Assembly (NCBI RefSeq): GCF_046097095.1
Contig: NZ_CP175699.1
Span: 678,414-742,413 of the forward strand
Source: Natrinema sp046097095
Lineage (GTDB): Archaea; Halobacteriota; Halobacteria; Halobacteriales; Natrialbaceae
Reading direction: 5' to 3'
Length of the DNA: 64,000 bases
The notes below the pieces were generated by a model. That model had not been told where the DNA came from, made no database searches, and saw only the letters and a list, made by a program, of their open reading frames with translations. Of the stretch, positions 1 to 8,608 are shown piece by piece; the stretch's first letter is position 1, and each line of letters starts with the position of its first letter. A program made the translations under genes and the position numbers.

Positions 1-1
1 C

Positions 2-1246
2 GAGACCGAACGCGAGAGCATCGAGGCGCTAAAGGAAGAGCGAAGCGACATCCGGGAGCGCCTCGAGTCGCTCTCGACGGGCGACGAAACCGATGTCGCT
101 CGGATCGAAGACGAGATCGAAACGCTGCAAGACGAGAAGGCGGAGCTTTCCGAGGAGATCTCGCAACTCCAGAGTACGATCCAGTTCAACCAGCAACTCC
201 TCGACGAACAGGAGTCGATGCTGCCGGCCGAAGAGCGAAACGAGGAGGGGCCGATAACGGACCAGCTTTTGGAAGACTCCGAGACGGTCACCTGCTGGAC
301 GTGTGGCTCGTCGGTCGCACGCGAACAGATCGAAACGACCATCGAGCAACTCCGGAGCACTCGACAGGAGAAACTCGAGGAGCGATCCGAGCTCAACGGC
401 GAGTTGAGCGACCGGCGAGAGACGGTCTCGACGATCAACGAGAACCAAACCGAGTATCGCCAGACGCAGCAACGCCTCACGTCGACCGAAGACGAGATCG
501 AGCGCCGGAGTGACCGCGTCGAGGAGCTCACCGACGACCGCGAGGAACTCACCGACGAGATCGACGACCTCGAGGCCGACGTCGAGAGCCTCGAGACCGA
601 GGATTACAGCGATGTCCTCGAGCAGCATAAAGAGGTCAACCAGCTCGAGTTCAAACTCGAGCGCAAAGAGCAAAAGCGAGAGGAACTCGAAGAAGAGATC
701 GACACGATCGAGAGTCGGCTCACCGAGCGGGAAGACCTCAACGCTCGTCGCGAAGACGCCACCGATCAACTGACGGATCTACGCACGCGAATCGATCAGA
801 TCGAAGCGGACGCGGTTGAAGCGTTCAACGAGCACATGGAGAACCTCCGCGAAACGCTCGGCTACGACAATCTCGATCGGATCTGGATCGATCGGACGGA
901 ACGCGAGGTCCGCGAGGGACGCCGAAAAGTATCGAAATCGTCGTTCGACCTTAAGATCGTGCGCAGCACCGATGACGGCGCGGCCTACGAGGACACGATC
1001 GATCACCTAAGTGAAAGCGAACGTGAAGTGACGGGCCTCGTGTTCGCGCTCGCGGGCTATCTCGTCCACGACGTCTACGAGACGGTCCCGTTCATGGTAC
1101 TCGACTCGCTCGAGGCGATCGACTCCGAGCGGATCGCGGCGGTCGTGGAGTATTTCCACTCGTACGTGCCGTATCTCGTCGTGGCGCTGCTCGACGAGGA
1201 CGCGCAAGCTATCGAGGGGGACCACGCCGTTATCACGGAGATATAG
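2..1246 (+). CDS. Archaea-specific SMC-related protein, 3' part (5' end outside window)
   Basis: The reading frame is open from the first bases, so the N-terminal ATPase half lies upstream of the window. What remains is long charged coiled coil (Glu/Arg/Lys-rich heptads), interrupted near residue 99 of the visible part by a CWTCG motif. This is the CxxC zinc hook of Rad50/SMC-like proteins. A second coiled coil follows, and then a C-terminal head with a conserved LSESEREVTGLVFALAGYL segment (signature-like) and PFMVLDSLEAID (Walker B/D-loop-like). The family is the haloarchaeal SMC-like ATPase whose gene usually sits beside rdfA (rod-shape factor). That partner is not visible here. Role in DNA or nucleoid organisation is inferred from the family. 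The only in-window ATG near the start (218) is internal. Confidence 0.85.
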   Translation, partial: ETERESIEALKEERSDIRERLESLSTGDETDVARIEDEIETLQDEKAELSEEISQLQSTIQFNQQLLDEQESMLPAEERNEEGPITDQLLEDSETVTCWTCGSSVAREQIETTIEQLRSTRQEKLEERSELNGELSDRRETVSTINENQTEYRQTQQRLTSTEDEIERRSDRVEELTDDREELTDEIDDLEADVESLETEDYSDVLEQHKEVNQLEFKLERKEQKREELEEEIDTIESRLTEREDLNARREDATDQLTDLRTRIDQIEADAVEAFNEHMENLRETLGYDNLDRIWIDRTEREVREGRRKVSKSSFDLKIVRSTDDGAAYEDTIDHLSESEREVTGLVFALAGYLVHDVYETVPFMVLDSLEAIDSERIAAVVEYFHSYVPYLVVALLDEDAQAIEGDHAVITEI

Positions 1247-1782
1247 GCGGCAACGACGGGACAGGGGGAGCAACTACATGCCCTCGTTCGGTCCGCTCTA
1301 ACGGAAGCATAAGCGGGAAACGGAAATCGGTTCAGGTGCATCTCCGACGGCAACCCTGTACGGAAGCGGACGGTCGACGCGGACTTGCCGACGGCTTCGA
1401 ACTGTCTGGCGTCTATCTCCGTCACTGTCGATGTATAAACACATTCTCAGAATGCTATTTCGTTACACTTGGACAACTACACAAGAACAACGGTTATGAC
1501 AGAGACGGTCGTTGTTCGGGCGACGTAGCGTTCGGAGCGGTGCGATACGCCATCAAACCCGCATAAAAGCCCTCGATCGTGGCGTTTGTGTCTCGCGTCG
1601 CGACCAGTCTCCGCTTACGTATCGTTTGTAGCAACTAGCACGGTATCTCCCGACTGAGCGAGAGACAGTCGCATCGTCGTTCGAAGCGGTGATTCGCCGT
1701 CAAAGGTCGCCGAGACGATCCTGGGGCGCGATCCCTCACCGACCGACGTACGATCGAGCCCGACGAGAGGAAGCAACACCGA
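1247..1782. other. Intergenic region, no gene seen
   Basis: This gap lies between two convergent genes. Short open frames here have no family resemblance and no promoter-like hexamer at the right distance. I see no hairpin long enough to call a terminator. Confidence 0.5.
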
Positions 1783-3138
1783 TCAGAAGTGCGCGAGCAG
1801 TTCGGTCGTGTCCTCGACGGTGCGAAGGTCGGAGAGCATCTCGAGGGTCGCTTCGGTCGTATCAGAGTCCAGTACGCGGTCGGCGCACATGCGGTACTTT
1901 TCGTGGAGTTCATCGACGGTGAGCGGGTCGGCGTGTGTTCCCGGGGGACGATCTCGAACGCGTTCGTATTCCGTACCTGACGACGTGGTGAGAGTGATCT
2001 GTGCGGCGTTCGAATCGTAGTCGACGGTCGGATCCGTCTCGAAGGAGACGCGCTCTCGGACGCGCTGTACGTCGGGGTCGTCGATTCGGTCGTCGTCGAA
2101 CGCAGCCAAGCCGACCCGACCGTGGACGAGCGCGCGGGCGACGACGTATTCCATCGAGAACTTGGCCTCGAGCCCTGTCGAGGGGTCCGTGTGGTGGAGT
2201 GCGTCGGCCGCGCCTTGCGATGCCGTCACGTGTACCGTTTCGATCTCCGTCGGGTCGACATCTCGCTCCGCCGCGAGTTCGGCCGCACCGTAGATCGCGG
2301 CGTGCGTGTAGTAACAGCACGGGTATTTCTTGACGTCGATGCCGTCCTCGACCAGCGCCCAGTCGGAACCGAGGTCGGGAAGGCGGTCGACGGCCGGCTC
2401 GGTACTACTATAGAGGTCGTGGAACCCGCGGTCGCCGCTGATGGCGGCGTCATCGGCGGTGACACCCTCCGCGGCGAGCAGCGCTGCGGTCGTCCCCGAT
2501 CGCGCGGCCTGACCGACGTGAATCGGCTTCGTCATCGAGCCGAAGTTGCGTTTGAGTCCTGCGGGCATCGAAGCGGCGACGTTCAACGCGTGAGCGACTT
2601 CCGCGTCGGAGAGCTCGAGTAACCGTGCGACGGCCGCGGCAGCCCCGAAGGTCCCGACGGTCGACGTCGCGTGCCAGCCGTCTTCGTAATGTGTGGGGCT
2701 AATCGGCCGTGAAACGTATCGTTGCGTCTCGAACCCGGCGACGTACGCGGTAATGAGATCTCGACCGGTCACCGAGCGTCGCTCTCCGACGGCCAACAGC
2801 GGTGCGACCATCGGAACGCTCGGGTGGCCGTCCATCGCTGCTAGCGCGACATCGTCGAAATCTAGACAGTGGCCGGCCGTCGCGTTCACGAATACCGCGT
2901 CAGAGAGCGGTCGTGATCCGTCACTGCCCAGCACGGTCGTGTCACCGTCGTCGAACCCGACCGCTGAGGCGGCTCGCGCCGCGGTATCGGTACCGGTGCC
3001 GGCGAGCGTAACACCGACCGTATCGAGAGCCGCCCGCTCGACGAGACGGACGGCGTCATCGGGAATATCCTCGAAGGACAGGGCGGAAACGAACGCCGCA
3101 ACGTCCGAACACTGCATAGTAGCGGATTCCGTCGCCAT
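1783..3138 (-). CDS. MmgE/PrpD family protein
   Basis: The 451-aa protein has the usual length for MmgE/PrpD enzymes (2-methylcitrate dehydratase, cis-aconitate decarboxylase and relatives). Family features include an N-terminal helical domain, the stretch GHCLDFDDVALAAMDGHPS near residues 80-100, the ATSTVGTFGAAAAVARLL segment, and KKYPCCYYTHAAIYGA in the middle. I chose the start at 3138 rather than an upstream ATG at 3165, because TATATG (3163-3168) lies about 28 nt before 3138 and would overlap the longer N-terminus. It lies tail-to-tail with the SMC-like gene and beside an IclR gene on the same strand. With the acyl-CoA genes downstream, a role in branched or dicarboxylic acid metabolism is likely. 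The substrate cannot be told from sequence. Confidence 0.85.
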   Translation of the reverse strand: MATESATMQCSDVAAFVSALSFEDIPDDAVRLVERAALDTVGVTLAGTGTDTAARAASAVGFDDGDTTVLGSDGSRPLSDAVFVNATAGHCLDFDDVALAAMDGHPSVPMVAPLLAVGERRSVTGRDLITAYVAGFETQRYVSRPISPTHYEDGWHATSTVGTFGAAAAVARLLELSDAEVAHALNVAASMPAGLKRNFGSMTKPIHVGQAARSGTTAALLAAEGVTADDAAISGDRGFHDLYSSTEPAVDRLPDLGSDWALVEDGIDVKKYPCCYYTHAAIYGAAELAAERDVDPTEIETVHVTASQGAADALHHTDPSTGLEAKFSMEYVVARALVHGRVGLAAFDDDRIDDPDVQRVRERVSFETDPTVDYDSNAAQITLTTSSGTEYERVRDRPPGTHADPLTVDELHEKYRMCADRVLDSDTTEATLEMLSDLRTVEDTTELLAHF

Positions 3139-3162
3139 GGTCACATAGGAGCGAGACGGCCA

Positions 3163-3168
3163 CATATA
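3163..3168 (-). promoter_or_regulatory. TATA-like box of the MmgE/PrpD gene
   Basis: TATATG on the minus strand is centred about 27-28 nt before the ATG at 3138. This spacing predicts a leaderless transcript and decides the start codon. Confidence 0.5.
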
Positions 3169-3291
3169 CCTTCCCCTCTGGGCGTGAGAGGTTCACACAC
3201 TGGCGATCGAGGTGGACACGATCCATCGATCGAACGCGCGGACGAAGAACGACGGAACGAATCGTCTACAGCCGGAACAGGCCGGGTCGAG

Positions 3292-4059
3292 TTACGAGTA
3301 CTGAATGTTGAGCTCGAGTTCGTTCGCGGTGCCGAGGAGGAGCTTCGGGAGCGTCTCGTCGAACAGAGTTCCCCGGAACCGATGCGTCGGTCCGGAGACG
3401 CTCAACGCGCCGAGCGGCTCGCCGGTTTCGTATCGAACGGGGACGCCGATCGCTCGCAGTCCGTTCGTGTTCTCTTGGTCGTTGATGCTGTAGCCTCGAT
3501 CGCGGACCTCCTCTAGCTCCGTCCAGAGGTGTTCCTCGTCGGTGATCGTGTGCTCGGTCAACGACGGTAATCCCCGTCGGTCGATGATCTCCTCGATGCG
3601 CTCGTCCGAAAGGCTGGCGAGGATCGCTTTCCCCGCCGCGGTCGCGTGGATCGGGATCCGCTTCCCGATTTCCGAGTCCGTGTGAACGGCCCGGTCCCCG
3701 GTTGCTCTGAAGATGTAGACTCCCTCACCGTGCTCCTCTACAATGAACTGTGACCGCTCTTCGGTCTCGGCGGCTAAGTCCGCTACGTTCTCTTCCGCCA
3801 ACTGATACGCGTCGGATCGCGTCCGCGTCTGTTCACCGATCTCGAGAAATCGCAATCCCGTCCGATACACGTTGTCCTCCTTCGTCACGTACTCGAGCGC
3901 CGTCAGGGTCGATAAATGCCGGTGAGCGGTGCTCTTGGCGAGATCGAGCTCTCGAGCGAGGTCGGACAACCGCATGCCGTCTCGTTCCGTGAGCAACTCG
4001 ACGATGCGAAAGGCGGTTTCGGTCGTTTTCACCCGCTCGCGATCGTGGGACTCGGTCAT
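3292..4059 (-). CDS. IclR family transcriptional regulator
   Basis: The 255-aa protein has an N-terminal winged helix-turn-helix (LSDLARELDLAKSTAHRHL, residues ~28-46) and a C-terminal IclR effector domain. Recognisable effector-domain segments are FIVEEHGEGVYIFRATGD, IPIHATAAGKAILA and the late GALSVSGPTHRFRG. The start at 4059 gives the normal family length. An upstream ATG at 4227 would add about 56 residues of unlike sequence. The gene sits between mmgE/prpD and the divergent acyl-CoA dehydrogenase gene, so local control of the acyl-CoA module is a reasonable inference. The ligand is unknown. It is a paralog of the IclR gene at 39.4 kb. Confidence 0.9.
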   Translation of the reverse strand: MTESHDRERVKTTETAFRIVELLTERDGMRLSDLARELDLAKSTAHRHLSTLTALEYVTKEDNVYRTGLRFLEIGEQTRTRSDAYQLAEENVADLAAETEERSQFIVEEHGEGVYIFRATGDRAVHTDSEIGKRIPIHATAAGKAILASLSDERIEEIIDRRGLPSLTEHTITDEEHLWTELEEVRDRGYSINDQENTNGLRAIGVPVRYETGEPLGALSVSGPTHRFRGTLFDETLPKLLLGTANELELNIQYS

Positions 4060-4303
4060 GCGAACCGCTATCGCAGTTACCGCATTAAGCGTTCCGGATA
4101 GCAGAACGGGTCGCGGCCCCACCGCCCTCGTCTGGTATCCTCCGTTGGCGGCGAAGGTAGCTACGAACTTCGGAAACTCGCTTGCAGCCGGCTCGAGCCG
4201 TGCGTTCCGAATGGTCGAACGACGCATCCGCTCCGCTTTCAGGAGAGTGACGGTTGCTTACGAACGCTGCGAGCCCGCCCCGGCCGTCTGCGCTTTCACA
4301 TGA

Positions 4304-4309
4304 TTTATG
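4304..4309 (+). promoter_or_regulatory. TATA-like box of the acyl-CoA dehydrogenase gene
   Basis: TTTATG is centred 26-27 nt before the ATG at 4333. The same hexamer at the same distance precedes at least six other genes in the window. Confidence 0.5.
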
Positions 4310-4332
4310 GTCTCGCTCGGTCGTGAATTGGT

Positions 4333-5538
4333 ATGGTTCACTCGTGGCGGGATAGCATACCGCTATCCGACGAACAGACGCTCGTCCGGGACAGCATCCG
4401 GGAGATCTGTCAGGAGTTCGATGCGGAGTACTGGCGGAAACGAGACGACGCCGAGGACTATCCGCATGAATTCGTCGAGACGCTCAGCGATCACGGCTGG
4501 CTGGGAATCCTGATTCCAGAAGAGTACGGCGGTGCCGGCATGACCACGTCGGAAGTTGCCGTCATGATGGAAGAGATCGCCGCGAACGGTGGCGGATTCA
4601 GCGCTGCGCAGGCGGTTCACGGCGGGATCTACAACAGCACGCCGCTCGTCACGTACGCCGACGAAGACCTCAAATCGGAGCTGTTGCCCAAAGTCGCCGA
4701 TGGCGAGGTCGCCATCCAGTCGTTCGGCCTCACGGAGCCAAACGCAGGCTCCGATTCGACGTCGATCGAGACCAGCGCCGAACGGGACGGCGATGAGTAC
4801 GTCATCAACGGACAGAAGATCTGGATTTCGCGAGTCGACGCGACGGATTACCTCGTCTTGATGGCCCGGACGACGCCGCGCGAGAACGTCGACAAACGAA
4901 CGGCGGGTATCTCGATGTTCCTCGTCGACATCGACGACGCGTACGATCAGGGCGCACTCGAGATCCAGCAGATTCCGAAGACGGCCAGCGGTTTCGTCCA
5001 CTCCTACGAGATGTGGTTCTCGGACCTCCGACTGCCCGCAGACCGGCTCATTGGCGAAGAAGGGCGCGGGTTCTATCAGGTCTTGGACGGCCTCAACGAG
5101 GAGCGACTGGCCATCGCAGCGGAGTGTGTCGGGCTCGCCGAGGCCGCGCTCGAGCGCGGCATCGAGTACGCAAACGAGCGGGAAGTCTTCGGCAGTGCGA
5201 TCGGGTCGAACCAGAGCATCCAGCACCCACTCGCGGAGGCCTACACCGAGACGCTGGCGGCGAAACACCTCTTGTACGGTGCTGCTGAGACGATCGAGAC
5301 CGCCAGCCAGAAGGAGACCGGCGCGATGGCGAACGCCGCGAAGTACCGGGCGGCGGAGGCGGCCTTCGCCGCGGCGGACGCCGCGGTCCAGACCCATGGC
5401 GGGTTTGGCGTCGCTCGCGAATACGACGTCGAACGGTACTTCCGCGAGGCCCGGCTCACGCGGATCGTCCCGATCACACAACAGCTCGTCCTCAATTACA
5501 TCAGCGAGAACGTACTCGGGCTGCCCCGCTCGTACTAA
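4333..5538 (+). CDS. Acyl-CoA dehydrogenase family protein
   Basis: The 401-aa flavoprotein catalyses alpha,beta-desaturation of an acyl-CoA, passing electrons to ETF. Family segments in order are IPEEYGGAGM (~60), FGLTEPNAGSDSTS (~135, FAD/substrate region), INGQKIWIS, EEGRGFYQVLDGLNEERLAIAAECVGLA (~235-260), REVFGSAIGSNQSIQHPLAE and QTHGGFGVAREYDVERYFREAR (~345-365). The C-terminal motif that normally carries the catalytic Glu (EGTSEIQ) is replaced by RIVPITQQLVLNYI, so the base must lie elsewhere, as in isovaleryl/long-chain types, or activity differs. It probably forms an operon with the MaoC gene 45 nt downstream. The start has a TATA-like box at the leaderless distance. Confidence 0.9.
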   Translation: MVHSWRDSIPLSDEQTLVRDSIREICQEFDAEYWRKRDDAEDYPHEFVETLSDHGWLGILIPEEYGGAGMTTSEVAVMMEEIAANGGGFSAAQAVHGGIYNSTPLVTYADEDLKSELLPKVADGEVAIQSFGLTEPNAGSDSTSIETSAERDGDEYVINGQKIWISRVDATDYLVLMARTTPRENVDKRTAGISMFLVDIDDAYDQGALEIQQIPKTASGFVHSYEMWFSDLRLPADRLIGEEGRGFYQVLDGLNEERLAIAAECVGLAEAALERGIEYANEREVFGSAIGSNQSIQHPLAEAYTETLAAKHLLYGAAETIETASQKETGAMANAAKYRAAEAAFAAADAAVQTHGGFGVAREYDVERYFREARLTRIVPITQQLVLNYISENVLGLPRSY

Positions 5539-5583
5539 AACGATTCCCAACCGTCCTAAAACGACCCCCAACGATTCACACCG

Positions 5584-6192
5584 ATGACGAACGACACTGA
5601 CGACACCACCGAATCGGACGCAGCGGCGGACAAACGACTGGTAGCGGGCTGGCACGGCCGCTACTACGAGGACTTCGAAGTCGGCGACATCTACAAGCAC
5701 CCCTTCGGCCGCACGATCACCGAGACGGACAACGTCTGGCTGACCAACGTGACGATGAACCTCAACCCGATGCACTTCAACGAGGCCTACGCCGAGCAGA
5801 CGGAGTTCGGCGAGCGCCTCGTCAACGGGCTCGTCGTCATTTCGACGGCCGTCGGAATGAGCGTCGTCGATGTCTCGGTCAACGCCACCGCGAACCTCGG
5901 GTACGACGATATTCGCCACCACAACCCTGTCTTCCACGGCGACACCATCTTCGCCGAGAGCGAGGTCCTCTCGAAGCGCGAACTCGAGTCCCGCGATCAC
6001 GTCGGGATCGTCGAGACGGAACTGCGGGCGTACAACCAACACGACGACCTCGTGTTGAGCTTGGAGCGCACGCCGATGGTAGTAAAACGCGAGTACGCTG
6101 AACCCTCCGCGGCGAAGCCGCCGGGGTGGCCCGAGGGAATGGGTACGCAACCGGCGGAAACGTCCGACGGAGACGCTGACTCGGGCGATTAA
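5584..6192 (+). CDS. MaoC family hydratase (hot-dog fold)
   Basis: The 202-aa protein begins with an acidic tail and then GRYYEDFEVGDIYKHPFGRT, the typical opening of the MaoC enoyl-CoA-hydratase group that includes mesaconyl/itaconyl-CoA hydratases. The catalytic-type Asn/His segment is NLNPMHFNEAYAEQTEFG (~58-75), followed by GLVVISTAVGMSV and NPVFHGDTIFAESEVL. It would add water across a CoA-bound double bond. That makes it the natural partner of the acyl-CoA dehydrogenase immediately upstream on the same strand. The acidic C-terminal extension is a haloadaptive trait. The exact substrate is unknown. Confidence 0.88.
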   Translation: MTNDTDDTTESDAAADKRLVAGWHGRYYEDFEVGDIYKHPFGRTITETDNVWLTNVTMNLNPMHFNEAYAEQTEFGERLVNGLVVISTAVGMSVVDVSVNATANLGYDDIRHHNPVFHGDTIFAESEVLSKRELESRDHVGIVETELRAYNQHDDLVLSLERTPMVVKREYAEPSAAKPPGWPEGMGTQPAETSDGDADSGD

Positions 6193-6214
6193 CGCCGCTG
6201 CCGAGCGAGAGCGC

Positions 6215-7411
6215 TCAGTAGAACGTCTCGTCGTTCTTCGCCTTCTCGACAAGGAGATCGCAGGGAAGCGTCTCGGCGAGCTTGTTCGTGTCCTCGTGGC
6301 GGCTGGCGACCTCGGTCAGCTTCTCGAGGACGACGTCAGCGCCGACCTCGTCTGCTTTCTCAAGGGGGCCGACCGGCCAATTGCCGCCGAGGCGCGCGCC
6401 GGTGTCGATGTCCTCGGCGCTGGCAACATCGTTCTCGACCATCTTGGCGGCCTCGTTGACGATCGGTGCCCAGACGAGTAGGGGGTCAAAGCCCTGCCCC
6501 GCGTCGACCGGGATCTGTGGCTCGTCACGTTCGTCGTAGTCGTAGTAGCCAGCATCGGCCTTCCGGCCGTACCGCCCCTTGTCGTAGAGCTGGTGGACGA
6601 GCGGACAGACCGTCGTGTCGTAGGACATGGGCCGGTCGTCCTCGAGGTGGTCCTGCTCGCCTTCGACGCGAAGTTGGATACCGCCCGTGAAGTCGGCGAG
6701 TTCGAACGGTCCCATCGGGAAGCCTTCCGCGTACGTCATCGCGGAGTCGATCTCTTCGATGGTGTGTTCGCCCCGGTAGACCATCCACGCCGGCCCCTCA
6801 CCGTAGGGTCGCATCAGCCGGTTGACGATGAACGAGGGGATATCGATCTTGCACCGAATCGGCGTTTTGTCGAACGATTCGATCAGTGCCTCGGCGGTGT
6901 CGGCCACGGCGTCGGGCGTGTGTTCGGTCATGATCACCTCGACCAGGTCCATCAGCATCGGCGGGTTGAACCAGTGCGTGCCGACGACCCGTTCGGGGCG
7001 ATCCGTCGTCTCCGCGAGTCGAGTGATGTTGAGCCCGGACGTGTTCGTCGCGAGGAGTGCGTCCTCGGGAGCCGCTGCGTCGAGATCCTCGAAGATGTCC
7101 TCCTTGACCGCCTGCTGTTCGACCGCCGCCTCGGTGACGAAGTCCGCGTCACCGACCGCTTCCTCGAGCTCGGTAGTAAAGGAGAGGCGCTCGAGCGCAT
7201 CGTCGGCCTCCGATTCGGTCGCGGCCCCGTTTTCGACGGACTTCTCGTACGACCATTCGATGCGCTCTTTTGCCGCCTCGAGTTGCGATTCGTCGATATC
7301 GTTGACGACCGTCTCGTAGCCCGCTAACGCGGCGACGGCGGCGATGCCACGCCCCATCTGTCCGCTCCCGATCACCGCGACGGTCTCGATGTCGTCGATA
7401 GCTACGACCAT
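6215..7411 (-). CDS. 3-hydroxyacyl-CoA dehydrogenase, NAD-dependent
   Basis: The 398-aa protein has an N-terminal Rossmann domain with VAVIGSGQMGRGIAAVAALAGY (residues ~11-32, GxGxxG) and the acidic NAD-ribose residue in VVNDIDES. TNTSGLNITRLA and RVVGTHWFNPP (His-Glu catalytic region, ~140-155) follow, and then a C-terminal 3HCDH domain with IPSFIVNRLMRPYGEG. It oxidises 3-hydroxyacyl-CoA to 3-ketoacyl-CoA in beta-oxidation. It is convergent with the MaoC gene (22-nt gap) and divergent from the enoyl-CoA hydratase gene. A second C-terminal domain-like segment (GRYGRKADAGYYDYDER) completes the family length. Confidence 0.92.
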   Translation of the reverse strand: MVVAIDDIETVAVIGSGQMGRGIAAVAALAGYETVVNDIDESQLEAAKERIEWSYEKSVENGAATESEADDALERLSFTTELEEAVGDADFVTEAAVEQQAVKEDIFEDLDAAAPEDALLATNTSGLNITRLAETTDRPERVVGTHWFNPPMLMDLVEVIMTEHTPDAVADTAEALIESFDKTPIRCKIDIPSFIVNRLMRPYGEGPAWMVYRGEHTIEEIDSAMTYAEGFPMGPFELADFTGGIQLRVEGEQDHLEDDRPMSYDTTVCPLVHQLYDKGRYGRKADAGYYDYDERDEPQIPVDAGQGFDPLLVWAPIVNEAAKMVENDVASAEDIDTGARLGGNWPVGPLEKADEVGADVVLEKLTEVASRHEDTNKLAETLPCDLLVEKAKNDETFY

Positions 7412-7592
7412 AGGGACACCGTCTCAAACGTCGCTGAAAAGTGTACCGTTCGAACGGAATCGTGTGACGGAACCCGCGCCGACCGAGCGGCTACCGCGAG
7501 GTCGGTAGCGGGATCCCCAGACAAAGCCGGTACGGGTTTTCGACCGCCCAAATTGAACGTAACTGATAAGTTCCTTGGTGGAGAGACGTGAG

Positions 7593-8387
7593 ATGATGGA
7601 CGACTACACTAACCTCGACGTTCGGCACGACGACGGAACCGCCTGGATAGCGATCGAGAGCGAGAGTTCGATGAACTCGCTCAACGACACGCTAGTGACG
7701 GAACTTACGCACCTCGCAACCGACTGTGCCGAGGACGACGACGTGCGCTGTATCGTCCTACAGGGATCTGACGGCGTGTTCTCAGCCGGCGGTAACGTCA
7801 CCGACTTCGACGAAGAGAACGAAGCCGCTGCGGCGGACATTCGCCGTGGCGCGTCGGCCCTCCACGACGTCATCGTACAATTGAAACGGGGAGAGACACC
7901 GCTCGTAACAGGGATCAACGGCCCTGCCGTCGGTGCCGGCTTCAGCCTCGCGCTGCTGGGGGACATCTCTGTCATGCACGAGGACGCGTACCTCCAGTAT
8001 GGATATCCCGGCATCGGACTGCCCGGCGACGGCTCCTCGACGTTTTATTTGCCGCGGATCGTCGGGCTACAAGAGGCAAAGCGCATCGCCCTCCTCAACG
8101 AGCAACTCCCACCGGCAGAGGCGGACGAACTCGGCCTCGTGACGGAGGTCGCAGACGCTGACGAGTTCGACGATCGGCTCGCCGAGATCGCCGACCGAAT
8201 CGCGGACGGGCCGACGAAGGCGCTCGGTCGCATCGCGCGCCTGTTCGACGAAACGTACGCCCGACAGTTACCGGCTCAGCTGGCCGCCGAGACCGAGGCG
8301 ATGGCAGCCACTGCGAGGACCGACGACTATCTCGAGGGCGTCTCTGCCTTCAAAAACGAGCGAGAGCCCGAGTTCACGGGGCGCTAG
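7593..8387 (+). CDS. Enoyl-CoA hydratase/isomerase family protein
   Basis: The 264-aa crotonase-fold protein has an oxyanion-hole segment GVFSAGGNVTDFDEE (~60-75), a second oxyanion half GPAVGAGFSLALLGDISVMHEDAYLQYGYPGIGLPGDG (~110-148), and LPRIVGLQEAKRIALLNEQ. At the usual first acidic position the motif has Pro-Gly-Asp/Gly rather than the two Glu of crotonase. Hydratase versus isomerase therefore cannot be decided. The ATG at 7593 is preferred, although an in-frame TTG at 7575 would add six residues. A CTGATAAG box lies about 27 nt before 7593. It is transcribed away from the 3-hydroxyacyl-CoA dehydrogenase gene. Confidence 0.88.
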   Translation: MMDDYTNLDVRHDDGTAWIAIESESSMNSLNDTLVTELTHLATDCAEDDDVRCIVLQGSDGVFSAGGNVTDFDEENEAAAADIRRGASALHDVIVQLKRGETPLVTGINGPAVGAGFSLALLGDISVMHEDAYLQYGYPGIGLPGDGSSTFYLPRIVGLQEAKRIALLNEQLPPAEADELGLVTEVADADEFDDRLAEIADRIADGPTKALGRIARLFDETYARQLPAQLAAETEAMAATARTDDYLEGVSAFKNEREPEFTGR

Positions 8388-8608
8388 CACACCGGCTCGG
8401 GTACGCTCGAGAGACTCGAGGATGTCAGCCCGTGCCCCGACATCGGATCGACTGGCGGGCTATGGCGATAGCGGCCGCGGGGGCCGAGACGTGATATCGT
8501 CCGATAAGAATATGTACGCCGGTGAGAAAGCGGAGCTATGTTCGACCGCAGGAACGCGCTCACACGGACCGTCCCGACGGACGAGTGGCCGCCGGCACTC
8601 GATTACCG

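Noticed and set aside
4363..6252. A 629-codon open frame opposite the acyl-CoA dehydrogenase and MaoC genes
   Set aside because: Antisense shadow of two well-supported genes. Low-complexity Arg/Val-rich product without domains.
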